A stretch of DNA of 64,000 bases, from assembly GCA_043747835.1 (NCBI GenBank), contig JAYTOK010000068.1, positions 1 to 64,000 on the forward strand. The letters run 5' to 3'. Origin of the DNA: CADEED01 sp043747835. GTDB taxonomy: Bacteria; Pseudomonadota; Gammaproteobacteria; Steroidobacterales; Steroidobacteraceae. The notes under the pieces are model-generated. The model saw only the letters and a program-made list of their open reading frames with translations. It had not been told where the DNA came from and searched no databases. This document shows, in pieces, positions 1-8,551 of the stretch; position 1 is the first letter of the stretch, and each line of letters opens with the position of its first letter. The position numbers and the translations under genes were made by a program.

Positions 1-14
1 AGGCTCGGCACTTT

Positions 15-1361
15 TCAAGCGTTTGGGGCCACTCCCCTCTTCGCGAACTCCCGGCGCAACAGCGTGAAGCTGACGACCGCCTGCAGGAACATGCTGCACA
101 CCGACAGATACCAGAGATGATGCAGTTCGAATCCCGGCCGGGTAGATAGCCACAGCGCCGGGCCGATGAACACGACCAGCCGCACGATGCTCGAGCCGAT
201 CGTCGGCCACGTGTTGCCGAGCGCCTGGAACATCGACGAGCACGAGAAGATGATCCCGTTCGCCGGGAAGTTGAACGCGCTGATCATCAGCATCTCGGCG
301 CCGACCAGCACCACGGCCTCCTCGGTCGTGAACACCTGCATGAACCAGCGCCCTTCGAACCAGACCAGAACGCCCAGGACCGACATGATCGCGACACTGA
401 TACCGACGCCCCACATGAACGTCTCGCGCACGCGCGCAAGCTTGCGCGCGCCGAAGTTCTGCCCCGCGATCGGCGCGAGCGAGAACGCAACCGCCATCGC
501 GGGCAGCATGATCATCTGCATCACGCGCTGCCCGATGCCGAAGCCCGCCTGCGCCGCGGCGCCGAAGTCGCGGATCGCGAGGTAGATGACGGCCATCACG
601 ATCGCGATCAGCACGAACTCGAGACCGACCGGCAGCCCGATCAGGAAGAGCCGTTTCCACACCGCGGCCTGGAAGCGCAGTTGTTCACGATGCACCGTCA
701 CGTACTTCTCGTGCCGGTGGAAGTAGTAAGCGCTCCAGAGCACCGTGAGCACGATCGCGATTGTCGTCGCGAGGCCCGCGCCCGCGGCGCCCATCGGCTT
801 GCCCGTGCCCCACCCCGCGATCAACACCGGCGCGAGCACGATGTTCACGACCACGCTGAACATCTGCAGGTACATCGTGGGCTTGACGATGCCGGTCGCG
901 CGCAACGTCGAGAACATCGCGATGATGAGGAATTGCAGTCCGAGTCCCGGCGCATACCAGTAGAGGTAGTCGATGCCGGCCTGCACCGTCGCCGCATCCG
1001 CGCCGATCGCGCGCATGTAAGGCCCCGCCGCGGCGTACACACCGGCGATCACGCCGACGCAGATGAATCCCGACATCAGCAGCGCCTGGTTGAACACGTT
1101 GTTGGCGACGTCACGCTGCTGCGCGCCGACCGCCTGCGAAACCAGCGCCACCGTGCCGACGCTGAGGATCTGCGTGAGCGCGAGCACGACGAACCAGACG
1201 TTGCCGGCCGCGCCGACGCCAGCGATCGACGCGTCCCCGAGCTTCGCGACGAAATACAGGTCCACGAAGAAATACAGCGTCTGCACGAGGATGCCGATGG
1301 CCATCTGGAATGCCATCGACGCGATGTGGCCCGGAATGGAGCCGGTAGAGAGGTCTTTCAT
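15..1361 (-). CDS. MATE family efflux transporter
   Basis: This 448-residue protein has the usual length and about twelve hydrophobic segments of a MATE (multidrug and toxic compound extrusion) carrier. It would be an inner-membrane cation-coupled antiporter exporting drugs or metabolites. The N-terminus carries the short polar lead and first helix typical of the family, with the FFVDLYFVAKLGDASIAGVG stretch matching the conserved helix 1-2 region, and the two halves resemble each other. It lies downstream of a TorF-like porin on the same strand with a 44-base gap. The start codon is preceded by a GC-rich inverted repeat (1367-1386) and only a weak ribosome site, so the start is less certain than the family. 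The substrate cannot be read from sequence. Confidence 0.9.
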   Translation of the reverse strand: MKDLSTGSIPGHIASMAFQMAIGILVQTLYFFVDLYFVAKLGDASIAGVGAAGNVWFVVLALTQILSVGTVALVSQAVGAQQRDVANNVFNQALLMSGFICVGVIAGVYAAAGPYMRAIGADAATVQAGIDYLYWYAPGLGLQFLIIAMFSTLRATGIVKPTMYLQMFSVVVNIVLAPVLIAGWGTGKPMGAAGAGLATTIAIVLTVLWSAYYFHRHEKYVTVHREQLRFQAAVWKRLFLIGLPVGLEFVLIAIVMAVIYLAIRDFGAAAQAGFGIGQRVMQMIMLPAMAVAFSLAPIAGQNFGARKLARVRETFMWGVGISVAIMSVLGVLVWFEGRWFMQVFTTEEAVVLVGAEMLMISAFNFPANGIIFSCSSMFQALGNTWPTIGSSIVRLVVFIGPALWLSTRPGFELHHLWYLSVCSMFLQAVVSFTLLRREFAKRGVAPNA

Positions 1362-1405
1362 GGGAAGGCGCGCAGCTTAGCGCGCCGCTCGTGGATGACG
1401 AACCG

Positions 1406-2101
1406 TCAATCCGCGTCCCAGGGAAGGGTCGTGGAAATCGATACCAGGAAGCGCGGCTGGTTGTTGAAGACGTCGTCGCTGACCTCGAGTTCGCCGCTCG
1501 CATCGGTCCCCACGAGCTTCGCACCCAGCACGAAGTTGCCGGCGGTGTAGTTGAGCTGCACGCCGTAGTCGATGAGCTCCGAGTCCTCGAACGCATCGCC
1601 GTACGAATATCCCGCGTGGAAGATCAGCTCGAGCGAATCGGAAATCGCGGCGGTGTAGTTGGCTTCGGTGTAGAGCGCGGTCTGCCCCAGCGCCGAATAG
1701 TCGTCAGTGAACCACTGCAGCAGCTCGAAGCCGCCGGCGCCGAAGCCGGCATAGGCCTCGGCCGAGGCGTCGACAGCATCGCTCGCGGGGTAGGTGTAGA
1801 ACGCGATTCCCGCATACAGCGAGACGGTGTCGTTCAGCGCGCGCTCGTAGTCGGCGTAATAGTCGACCTCGACGTCGGCATCGGATTCCGGCCCGAAGTC
1901 CACGTTGCTGGCCCAGACGCCCGCGGAGAAGCCGCTGTCGCCGAAGGTGTAGTCGAGGCTCGCCTGCACGGCCGGGTTTCGGGCGGACAGCGAGACACCG
2001 CGGAACTCGTAGTCGGAGACGGCGCGAAGGTCCGCGCTGAACTGCGCTTGCGCGCCGGTGACCCAGAGCGCCGCGACCAGGATTCCGATGTGCCTCCCCA
2101 T
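1406..2101 (-). CDS. TorF-family putative porin (copy A)
   Basis: This 231-residue secreted protein has a signal peptide ending in AQA before QFSADLRAVSDYEFRG. The alternating aromatic strands and the phrase SDYEFRGVSLS are typical of the TorF / Gcw_chp family (CHP02001), small outer-membrane beta-barrels of poorly defined cargo. The C-terminus alternates hydrophobic residues as expected for a barrel, though it does not end in phenylalanine. It is a tandem paralogue of the gene at 2189-2887 and is separated from it by a terminator, so the two can be expressed separately. Function beyond outer-membrane passage is inference. Confidence 0.8.
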   Translation of the reverse strand: MGRHIGILVAALWVTGAQAQFSADLRAVSDYEFRGVSLSARNPAVQASLDYTFGDSGFSAGVWASNVDFGPESDADVEVDYYADYERALNDTVSLYAGIAFYTYPASDAVDASAEAYAGFGAGGFELLQWFTDDYSALGQTALYTEANYTAAISDSLELIFHAGYSYGDAFEDSELIDYGVQLNYTAGNFVLGAKLVGTDASGELEVSDDVFNNQPRFLVSISTTLPWDAD

Positions 2102-2123
2102 GGTCGGGAGTGTAGTCCCAATA

Positions 2124-2153
2124 AACGAAAAGGCCGATCCTCGTGGACCGGCC
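2124..2153 (-). terminator. Rho-independent terminator after porin copy B
   Basis: Reading the minus strand, a 9-bp stem (2145-2153 pairing with 2132-2140, one G-T wobble) with a 4-base loop is followed by TTTTCGTTT. It sits between the stop of copy B and the start of copy A, so it should end the copy B transcript. Confidence 0.75.
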
Positions 2154-2188
2154 CCTCGTATTCGATGGATTGACTATCTAGCGAGCGA

Positions 2189-2887
2189 TCATTCGCCCCA
2201 GGGCAGCGTGGTCATCACGCCGACAAGGAAGCGCGGCTCGTTGTTGGCAATGTCCGTTTCGATCTTCTCGCTGCCGCTCGCATCCGATCCGGTGAACTTC
2301 GCGAAGAGCGTGAAGTTGCCGGCCGAGTAGTTGCCTTGAACGGCGAAGTCGACGAGTTCGCCGACGTCGTCCCAGTAGTCGCCGTACGAGTAGCCAGCAT
2401 GGAAGACCAGCGAGAACTTCTCGCCGATGGGCTGCGTGTAGTTGATCTCGCTGTACAACGCGGAATCGCCCAACGCGTAGAAGTCATCCGAGTACCACTG
2501 CTTGAAGCCGAAGTTTCCGGCAGCGAAGCCGGCATACACTTCTGCATAGCCGTCGAGGTCGTCGCCGAGCGGATAGTCGTACCAGACCGCGCCCGCGTTC
2601 CACGAGAACGTGTCGTTGATGCTGCCGGTGTAACCCGCGTACAGATCGAGTTCGGCGTCTTCGTCGTTTCCGAAGTCGACCGTGGAAGCCCACGCGCCAA
2701 CGGCGAATCCGCTCTCGCCAAACGCGTAATCCGCACTGCCTTGCAGAGCCGGATCCTTCGCGCTCTGGCTGAAGCCGCGAAAGTCATAGTCGCTCACCGC
2801 AGTCCAGGTCGAACTGAATTGAGCTTGGGCGACGCCGCTAAGGGCCAAGAGGCCGGTTACGAGCGCCAAGTTTCTAATCGATTTCAT
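2189..2887 (-). CDS. TorF-family putative porin (copy B)
   Basis: This 232-residue protein has a clear signal peptide (cleavage after GVAQA) and the family phrase TAVSDYDFRGFSQSAKDP near the mature N-terminus. The spacing of strands and of Trp/Tyr residues matches copy A throughout, so the pair arose by tandem duplication. A strong ribosome site, GGAGGAG, lies 3 bases before the ATG. The leader of about 170 bases up to the cupin stop is relatively AT-rich and should hold the promoter, with a TTGACA-like hexamer on the minus strand near 2985-2990; I could not find a convincing -10 at the right distance. Acts as an outer-membrane barrel; cargo unknown. Confidence 0.82.
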   Translation of the reverse strand: MKSIRNLALVTGLLALSGVAQAQFSSTWTAVSDYDFRGFSQSAKDPALQGSADYAFGESGFAVGAWASTVDFGNDEDAELDLYAGYTGSINDTFSWNAGAVWYDYPLGDDLDGYAEVYAGFAAGNFGFKQWYSDDFYALGDSALYSEINYTQPIGEKFSLVFHAGYSYGDYWDDVGELVDFAVQGNYSAGNFTLFAKFTGSDASGSEKIETDIANNEPRFLVGVMTTLPWGE

Positions 2888-3055
2888 TTGCTCCTCCGAA
2901 GGCTATGGGCCCGTTAACTAAAGCAAAGGCTGTGCCATATACGCTGTCCTACCGGTGTCATGTTCCGGTTTTCAACGGCTTACGTAATTGTCAAAAAAAC
3001 ACAGCCCCACAGGCTGGGCCGGATTATGCCGCTGAATGCACCGCTCGCGCACCTT

Positions 3056-3424
3056 TTAAGTGCGTGCCTCGAAAATGGCATAGAACTTGGTGCAAGCCTC
3101 GATGACTTCCCAGGTGCCTTCGAAGCCGGCCGGCACGACGAAGGCCGCACCCGGCCCGAACTGCCATCGTTGCCCGGCCGAGTTCTCGAGTGCGATGCGA
3201 CCCGCGGTCAAACAGCAGAATTCCGATTCCGAATAGCGGATGCGCCACTTCCCGGGCGAGCTCGACCAGCGTCCCGCGTGGAACTGTTGCGTCGAGTCTG
3301 TGAAGAAATTGGCGATGGTCTGGCGCGGTTGCCCCGAGATGAGGCGATCGGCAGCCGGTTCGGAATTCTCGGCGGCGATGCTCGCGGAGAAATCGACGAT
3401 CTGTTTGGGCTTCTGGTCGGTCAT
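3056..3424 (-). CDS. Cupin domain protein (EutQ-like, DUF861 type)
   Basis: The product has 122 residues if started at the internal ATG (MTDQKPKQIV), chosen because the longer version (to 3451) adds nine residues that look like leader sequence. It holds one small beta-barrel cupin: the GRWSSSPGKWRIRYSESEFC and GPGAAFVVPAGFEGTWEV segments match the glycine/proline turns of cupin_3 proteins related to EutQ and ureidoglycine aminohydrolase. Histidine metal ligands are largely absent in the second motif, so it may be a binding or sensing fold rather than a metalloenzyme. It lies downstream of an ompA-like gene but behind a strong terminator, so it has its own promoter or depends on readthrough. 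Role unknown. Confidence 0.7.
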   Translation of the reverse strand: MTDQKPKQIVDFSASIAAENSEPAADRLISGQPRQTIANFFTDSTQQFHAGRWSSSPGKWRIRYSESEFCCLTAGRIALENSAGQRWQFGPGAAFVVPAGFEGTWEVIEACTKFYAIFEART

Positions 3425-3463
3425 GAATGGACCCTCGTGGAGGTTGCGCATTCTGACTCGTCG

Positions 3464-3500
3464 AACAAGAAACGGCGGCGCGTTTGGAGCGCGCCGCCGT
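3464..3500 (-). terminator. Strong rho-independent terminator after the OmpA-like gene
   Basis: On the minus strand a perfect 11-bp GC-only stem (3490-3500 with 3472-3482, loop of 7) is followed by TTCTTGTT. It lies 20 bases past the stop codon at 3521. Confidence 0.85.
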
Positions 3501-3520
3501 CCCCGAGCGGGCCACGCAGT

Positions 3521-4210
3521 TCAGTTGCTGGCGAGGGCAGTGCCCGTCTCGAACCGGATCTCGACGCTGCGTTCGAAGGCCTGGTCATCAGCGACGGCTT
3601 CGGTGCTCGCGAAGCGTTCGCCCATCGCCTCGACGATCAGCCGCTCCTTCGGAATGCCCGCCTTCTCGAGTTCACGCGCGACCATTTCGGCTCGCTCCTT
3701 CGAGAGACTGAGGTTGAGCTCCTCGTTGCCGCGCGAGTCGGCAAAGCCGGAGATGCGCACCCGCACGTCGTCGAGTCCCGCGACCAGCGCGCCCAGGCGC
3801 GCGAGACGCGCGCGGTCGTTGTCGCGCACGCCGGTCTCGCCGGTGCGGAATTGCACCGTCGTGCCGACCTGTCCGGCGTTGCCCTCGATCGTGCTCAGCG
3901 TGTGGTTGAGAGTCTCGACTTCGCTCGCGAGCAGCGCGGCCTCGGCGCGGCGCTTGGCGAGCGCCTCGCTCTTCTTGTGGCTGCGCTCGCCCATCATCGC
4001 GCCGACCGTCGCGCCCACGACCGCGCCCAACGGACCCGCTGCCGCGCCGCCGATGACGGCGCCGCTCGTGAAGCCGACGCCACCGCGTGTGGACCCTTCG
4101 GTCCGCGGCAAAGACTTCGACTTCGCGAACGCCGGATTCACCGCGAGGCTGATGGCGAGAACGCCCGCGATCAGCGCGGGATTGCGAAACTTGGTGGTCC
4201 AGATGCTCAT
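3521..4210 (-). CDS. OmpA-family protein with glycine zipper
   Basis: This 229-residue envelope protein has a signal peptide (cleavage near NPAFA-KS, residue 29), a glycine-zipper membrane segment at about 43-74, a charged helical stretch at 76-105 and a C-terminal OmpA-like peptidoglycan-binding domain at about 115-222. The binding signature ISGFADSRGNEELNLSLSKE with D158, N165 and R172 is intact. It should anchor the outer membrane or a periplasmic complex to peptidoglycan. The architecture resembles sortase-associated PdsO-type proteins, but no sortase is visible here, so that name is not applied. Ribosome site GGAGAGGGCAC precedes the ATG. It is monocistronic: terminator downstream, MITE-like element upstream. 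Confidence 0.85.
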   Translation of the reverse strand: MSIWTTKFRNPALIAGVLAISLAVNPAFAKSKSLPRTEGSTRGGVGFTSGAVIGGAAAGPLGAVVGATVGAMMGERSHKKSEALAKRRAEAALLASEVETLNHTLSTIEGNAGQVGTTVQFRTGETGVRDNDRARLARLGALVAGLDDVRVRISGFADSRGNEELNLSLSKERAEMVARELEKAGIPKERLIVEAMGERFASTEAVADDQAFERSVEIRFETGTALASN

Positions 4211-4354
4211 GTGCCCTCTCCAGTTGTTAGAACCCGAGAGCGGTTTGCTCTCTTGAAGGCTATTTCAACTGGGTGGCGGGACGAGGATCGGGCAGCACAA
4301 AGGCATTGCGACGATGGAATGTGGCGAAAGATGGGGCCATGCCGCGAGCGCGGA

Positions 4355-4679
4355 AATGGGGACATTCCCCGATTCCTGGCAAAAGGGGACGGGCCTGATT
4401 GTCGGCGGTGCGACGGCTTCCGGCTGAATCATTTTTTGGCCCTCAAGGTCGATCGCGCTTAAAAAAATGGCGGACCATTTTTTTGCGTTCGCTCGTCGTT
4501 CGCTGCTCGCCTTCGTGGTGGCGTCAAGGGCGCACCTGACGGGGCATCAACCCGGCTCGCGGCCGCTCTCTCCTCGCCGATCTCCATTCGGGCCAAAAAA
4601 CGATTCAGCCGGAAGCCGTCGCGCAAAGGTTGCATTCCAGCCCGTCCCCTTTTGCCAGGAATCGGGGAATGTCCCCATT
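4355..4679. repeat. MITE-like palindromic element (325 bp)
   Basis: Two inverted arms of about 89 bases flank a 147-base core. The outer 40 bases of each arm (4355-4394 and 4640-4679) are exact reverse complements, and the inner 32 (4411-4442 and 4590-4621) match with one difference; the 16-18 bases between have diverged. Each arm begins with the palindrome GGGGACATTCCCC and carries a run of AAAAGGGGACGGGC. The core holds a 10-bp perfect hairpin (AAAAAAATGG / CCATTTTTTT, 4461-4484) and no credible gene. The right end supplies the stop codon of the methyltransferase. A related but shorter palindrome lies at 40163-40246. This fits a miniature inverted-repeat or REP-type element moved by a transposase elsewhere. 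Confidence 0.75.
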
Positions 4680-6045
4680 ACTGCGAATCGGTCTCTTCGT
4701 AGAGACGTGTGAGGAAAATTCGCACTTGCGCCTCCGCCTCCTGCGGTGACGCCAACCTCTGCTCCACGAGCACGCGCGCCATGTCGCGCATCGACCGCTC
4801 GCCATTGATCAGCGCGAGCAGAAACGCGTGCAAGCGGCTCGACACCTGTCGCATCTCGAACGCCGCCGTTCGCGGCACGGCCTTCTCGGATTGCAGCAAC
4901 CAATCGGGCCAGACTCGCGCCCGCGGCTTTTCCTCCGCATCGCCGGACTTCACGGTCACCCAGGTCACGGTCGTCTCGACACGCGCATGCCGGCTCGCGG
5001 GCGAGCGCATGTACGGCAGCGCGCTCTCGCGCACGACCGGCGCCGCGAAGCCCGCCCCGGGCAGGATCTCGAGCGCCTCTTCGAGCCCGATGCGATCGGC
5101 ATGCGCCGCACGGGAAAACGCCAGCGATCCGAAGTTGATCCAGCGTCCGCCCGGCTTCAGCAGCAGATTGACGCGCGCCGCGACGCGCGCGAACGGTTCG
5201 CCGATGATGTCGATGAACCACGGCGTGACCACGGTATCGAACGCGCCATCCGCGAATGGCGGCTGCAACGCATCCCCCGCGACGATCTCGAGTCCGGCGC
5301 GCGCGGCGCCGGGGGACATGAGGGTCCGCGCCACGGCGCCGTCCAGCAGGCCGCGCGGCGCGATCGGGAATTCGTAGAGCTCGATCGCGCGGCCGGCGAA
5401 CAACTCGCGCGCGGCGAACAGCAGCAGCGGGTTGAAATCCGTCGCGACGGTGAGCGGCGCATCCCCGGCGGCGTGCAGGTCGTAGGCGAGCCGCCCTGCT
5501 CCCGCGCCTTGCACGAGCGTTCGGCCCAGGCCCACCAGATTGCCGAGCACGGCGCCCAGCGCCGCCAAGGCGCCCGCATTCTCGTCCGCGCCCCAGCACC
5601 AGTCGCGGTGCAAGTTCACGTAGTAGTTAGTGAGCCCCTGTTCGGTGGGCAGCCGGGTGCCCAGAGCCTGGTGCGCCGCTTCCGAAATGCTGGCCTGGTC
5701 GAGCGCGAGCGGCGCGAGCAACCCGCGCAGCCGCTCGATCTGGGCATCGTGCGCGGTGGCCACGTGCTCGAGACGCCGCCGGGTCGCGGCGACCGTCGTG
5801 CCGGGCAGCGCCGCGCGCATCGCGACCGCCTCGGAAGCCAGGTACTGGATCAGCAGGCTCGTGCGTCCGCGCCACTCGGCGAGCGCCTGACGCGGATCGG
5901 GGAACAGCCACGGGACCTCGCCGATGACGGGATACCCGCTGCTGCAGGCCGCGCACATCCATCCCGCGCGCTCGAGCGTCACGGGACCGCCACGACATCG
6001 CGGACACGCCAGCACGCTCGACCATGAATTCCCGTTCGCCACCAC
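4678..6045 (-). CDS. Zinc-ribbon N2227-like methyltransferase
   Basis: This 455-residue protein has an N-terminal zinc ribbon (CPRC at 14-17, CAAC at 31-34, Trm112-like) followed by an S-adenosylmethionine domain. The motif I segment TLVQGAGAGRLAYDLH (176-191) and the acidic DFNPLLLFAAR segment are characteristic of N2227-like / carnosine N-methyltransferase proteins rather than classic class I enzymes. A C-terminal region (about 390-455) is helical. The substrate is unknown; carnosine-type dipeptides are only a family hint. The last codon and stop overlap the end of the palindromic element at 4355-4679, so the natural C-terminus may have been changed by insertion. Divergent from the RDD operon. 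Confidence 0.78.
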   Translation of the reverse strand: MVANGNSWSSVLACPRCRGGPVTLERAGWMCAACSSGYPVIGEVPWLFPDPRQALAEWRGRTSLLIQYLASEAVAMRAALPGTTVAATRRRLEHVATAHDAQIERLRGLLAPLALDQASISEAAHQALGTRLPTEQGLTNYYVNLHRDWCWGADENAGALAALGAVLGNLVGLGRTLVQGAGAGRLAYDLHAAGDAPLTVATDFNPLLLFAARELFAGRAIELYEFPIAPRGLLDGAVARTLMSPGAARAGLEIVAGDALQPPFADGAFDTVVTPWFIDIIGEPFARVAARVNLLLKPGGRWINFGSLAFSRAAHADRIGLEEALEILPGAGFAAPVVRESALPYMRSPASRHARVETTVTWVTVKSGDAEEKPRARVWPDWLLQSEKAVPRTAAFEMRQVSSRLHAFLLALINGERSMRDMARVLVEQRLASPQEAEAQVRIFLTRLYEETDSQ

Positions 6046-6157
6046 GCCCCATGCTGGCGGCCGCGCGCGCCGCGGTCAATGCATCGTGACGTGACGCAGG
6101 CCCGGAATCCCCTGAACGGCGCGACAAGTCGCTTGTGGTTAGGCGAGAATCCCGCCC

Positions 6158-6850
6158 GTGCTCGATTCAGCCGTCGCGGCGGAAACACCCGAAGGAATTC
6201 TGCTGGAACTGTGTCCGGCCGGAATCTCCGCGCGTTTCTGCGCGTTCCTCATCGACTGGCTGATCCGTGGGGTCGCCCTCTACGCGGCAGCGCTGGTCGC
6301 GGCCGTGCTCGGCGAGATCGGCTTCGCCTTCTGGATCGTCCTGTTCTTCGTGCTCGACTGGTTTTATCCGGTGATCTTCGAGCTCGGGCGCATGGGTGCG
6401 ACGCCCGGCAAGCGCGTCATGGGCCTCAAGGTGGTCATGGACAACGGCTTGCCCATCACACCCGCCGCATCGGTGGCGCGCAATATCCTGCGCGCCGCGG
6501 ATTTCCTGCCGTTCTTCTTCGGCGGCGCCGTCGTCTGCATGCTCACGCGCCCGGACGGCAAACGGCTCGGCGACATCGCCGCCGCCACTCTCGTCGTCCA
6601 CCAGCGCAAGGCCGCGCCGAAGGCCACGCTCGACATGGTGACGCCGCTCGCACCCGTGTTGAAACTCTCGTCCCGCGACCAGAACGCGGTCATCGCGCTT
6701 GCCGCGCGCGCGCCGTCGCTCACGCTCGAGCGGCTCAACGAACTCGCCGGTCTCGCAGCTCCTGTGCAGGGCGCGGAAAAGCGCTCCGACGAGGAAATCA
6801 CCCGGCGCGTACTGGGCGTCGCGCAATGGCTGCTGGGGAGGCGCTCATGA
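6158..6850 (+). CDS. RDD family membrane protein
   Basis: This 230-residue protein has an RDD domain (about 20-150) with two to three hydrophobic helices. The signature arginine and aspartates are present: RFCAFLIDWLIRG at the first helix, and KRLGDIAAATLVV closing the domain; the GKRVMGLKVV segment is also typical. The C-terminal 70 residues are soluble. It is first in a seven-gene plus-strand operon and starts at a GTG (no better ATG in frame) behind GGCGAGAAT. RDD proteins in other contexts act as ion antiporters, but in the MoxR/DUF58 cluster their job is unproven. The stop overlaps the next start as ATGA. Confidence 0.85.
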   Translation: MLDSAVAAETPEGILLELCPAGISARFCAFLIDWLIRGVALYAAALVAAVLGEIGFAFWIVLFFVLDWFYPVIFELGRMGATPGKRVMGLKVVMDNGLPITPAASVARNILRAADFLPFFFGGAVVCMLTRPDGKRLGDIAAATLVVHQRKAAPKATLDMVTPLAPVLKLSSRDQNAVIALAARAPSLTLERLNELAGLAAPVQGAEKRSDEEITRRVLGVAQWLLGRRS

Positions 6851-7827
6851 CCCCGCTGCATTTCGAGAATCTCTACCAGGCCGACTGGGCCGAGCTCGAA
6901 GCGCAGGTGCGCACGCTCCGCGGCGGCAAGAAGAGCGATCGCGGTCTCGAAGACATCGACGGCGAACGCGTCGCGTCGCTGTATCGGCACGCCTGCGAGC
7001 ACCTCGCCCTGGCTCGCGCGCGTGCGTATCCACGCTACCTGCTCGACCGGCTCGAGAAGATCACCTCGGAAGCGCACCAGGTCATCTACCAGCGGCGTGA
7101 GTTCGGGCTCGCGGGCATTCGCCGCGGCGCGCTCGTCGATTTTCCGCGCGCGGTGCGTGCGCACGCGTGGTACGTCGCGACCGCCACGCTGCTGTTGATG
7201 GGCCCCATGCTGCTGGTCGGCTGGCTCATCTATCTGAACCCCGACCTCATCCTCTCGGTCGTGGACGCGGAAACGGCCGCGAAATACGAATACATGTATT
7301 CGGACGACAACGAGTCCATCGGCGCGATGCGCGACGCCGGCAGCGACTGGGCGATGTTCGGCTTCTACATCCAGCACAACATCTCCATCGCGTTCCAGTG
7401 TTTCGCGAGCGGCTTCATGGCAGGCGTCGGCAGCATCCTCCTGCTCATCCTCAACGGCGTGCAGATCGGCGCGATCGCCGGCTACCTGACGGAACGCGGA
7501 CTCGGCTCCACCTTCTATTCATTCGTCGTCACCCATGGCGCTTTCGAGCTGACTGCTATTGTCCTCGCCGGCGCCGCGGGCCTGCGTCTCGGACACTCGA
7601 TCGTCGCGCCGGGCCGCAACACGCGTCGCCAGAGCGTCGTGAACGCCGTGCGCGAAGTGAACGTCATCATCTTCGGCTTCATCGCGATGCTGCTCATCGC
7701 GGCGGCCATCGAAGCCTTCTGGTCGTCGGCGCGCTGGCTGCCGCTCCCGCTGAAGTACAGCGTCGCGGGCGTGTGCTGGCTCGGCGTGTTCGCGTATTTC
7801 CTGCTGCAAGGCCGCCGTGCGAATTGA
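6847..7827 (+). CDS. Stage II sporulation protein M (SpoIIM)-like membrane protein
   Basis: The product has 326 residues, with a soluble helical N-terminus (1-110) and about six membrane segments after residue 113. The start is the ATG of the ATGA overlap with the RDD gene; longer reading frames upstream only run antisense through that gene. The region FGFYIQHNISIAFQCFASG followed by a glycine-rich helix, and THGAFELTAIVLAGAAGL, are typical of the SpoIIM/DUF95 family. In sporulating bacteria SpoIIM belongs to the DMP cell-wall hydrolase complex; outside them it regularly accompanies RDD, MoxR and DUF58 genes. That context, not sporulation, applies here. Confidence 0.88.
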   Translation: MTPLHFENLYQADWAELEAQVRTLRGGKKSDRGLEDIDGERVASLYRHACEHLALARARAYPRYLLDRLEKITSEAHQVIYQRREFGLAGIRRGALVDFPRAVRAHAWYVATATLLLMGPMLLVGWLIYLNPDLILSVVDAETAAKYEYMYSDDNESIGAMRDAGSDWAMFGFYIQHNISIAFQCFASGFMAGVGSILLLILNGVQIGAIAGYLTERGLGSTFYSFVVTHGAFELTAIVLAGAAGLRLGHSIVAPGRNTRRQSVVNAVREVNVIIFGFIAMLLIAAAIEAFWSSARWLPLPLKYSVAGVCWLGVFAYFLLQGRRAN

Positions 7828-8551
7828 CACGCTCGCGGTGCAGATGCGGCCGCGCACGCCTCACGAGGCGGCGGATCTCGGAATCCGCCTGTGCCAGTCC
7901 GCCGCGGGCGCGGTGTTCCGCTGCTATCTCGTCGTCGCGATTCCGATCGCCGTGATCGCGCTGTCGCTGTTCGAGATCGCGCCATGGTTGCCGGCACTGG
8001 CGATGTGGCTGTCGAAACCCTGGCTCGATCGCAGCGTGCTGTTCGTGCTCTCGCGCGCCGCGTTCGGCCAGAGCACCGCGCTCGGCGATCTGTGGCGCGC
8101 GCGTGGCGAGGTTTGGGGCCGGCAGTTCCTGCTGACGTGGACGTGGCGGCGCCTGTCGCCGTGGCGTTCGTTCACGCAGCCCATCTACCAGCTCGAAGGG
8201 CTGGCATTCTTCGCAACACGCCTTCGCGTCCAGCAACTCAAGCGCCGCTACGGTGGCGCGGCGTTCTTCACGACGCAGGCGTTTCTGTTCGCCGAACTCG
8301 GCCTCACGCTCTCGCTGATGTCGCTCACCTTCTGGCTCGCGCCGCCCGATCCCAATTTTGAGATGACGAAGCTGTTCGGCCCGGAAAGCGACACGGCGCG
8401 GCAACTGATCAGCACATTGGGCTACATGGGCGCGGTGCTGTTCCTCGAACCGTTCTTCGTCGCGGCGGGATTCGGCATGTACCTCAATCGCCGTGCCGAG
8501 CTCGAAGCCTGGGACATCGAGCAGGAGTTTCGCCGTGCGTTTGCGAAGTGA
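7817..8551 (+). CDS. Uncharacterised membrane protein of the MoxR/DUF58 cluster
   Basis: This 244-residue protein has hydrophobic segments near 38-55, 60-75, 150-172 and 195-215 and an otherwise basic, Trp/Arg-rich sequence. It starts at a GTG that overlaps the SpoIIM-like gene by 11 bases, a spacing that supports translational coupling. I do not recognise a named family. Proteins of this size and layout occupy the same slot between SpoIIM and DUF4129 genes in related clusters, so a structural role in the same membrane complex is the reasonable inference. No catalytic motif is visible. Confidence 0.75.
   Translation: MRIDTLAVQMRPRTPHEAADLGIRLCQSAAGAVFRCYLVVAIPIAVIALSLFEIAPWLPALAMWLSKPWLDRSVLFVLSRAAFGQSTALGDLWRARGEVWGRQFLLTWTWRRLSPWRSFTQPIYQLEGLAFFATRLRVQQLKRRYGGAAFFTTQAFLFAELGLTLSLMSLTFWLAPPDPNFEMTKLFGPESDTARQLISTLGYMGAVLFLEPFFVAAGFGMYLNRRAELEAWDIEQEFRRAFAK

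Noticed and set aside
4467..4712. An 81-codon frame through the core and right arm of the palindromic element
   Set aside because: Its sequence is made from the repeat arm and basic low-complexity residues; no ribosome site or homology hint.
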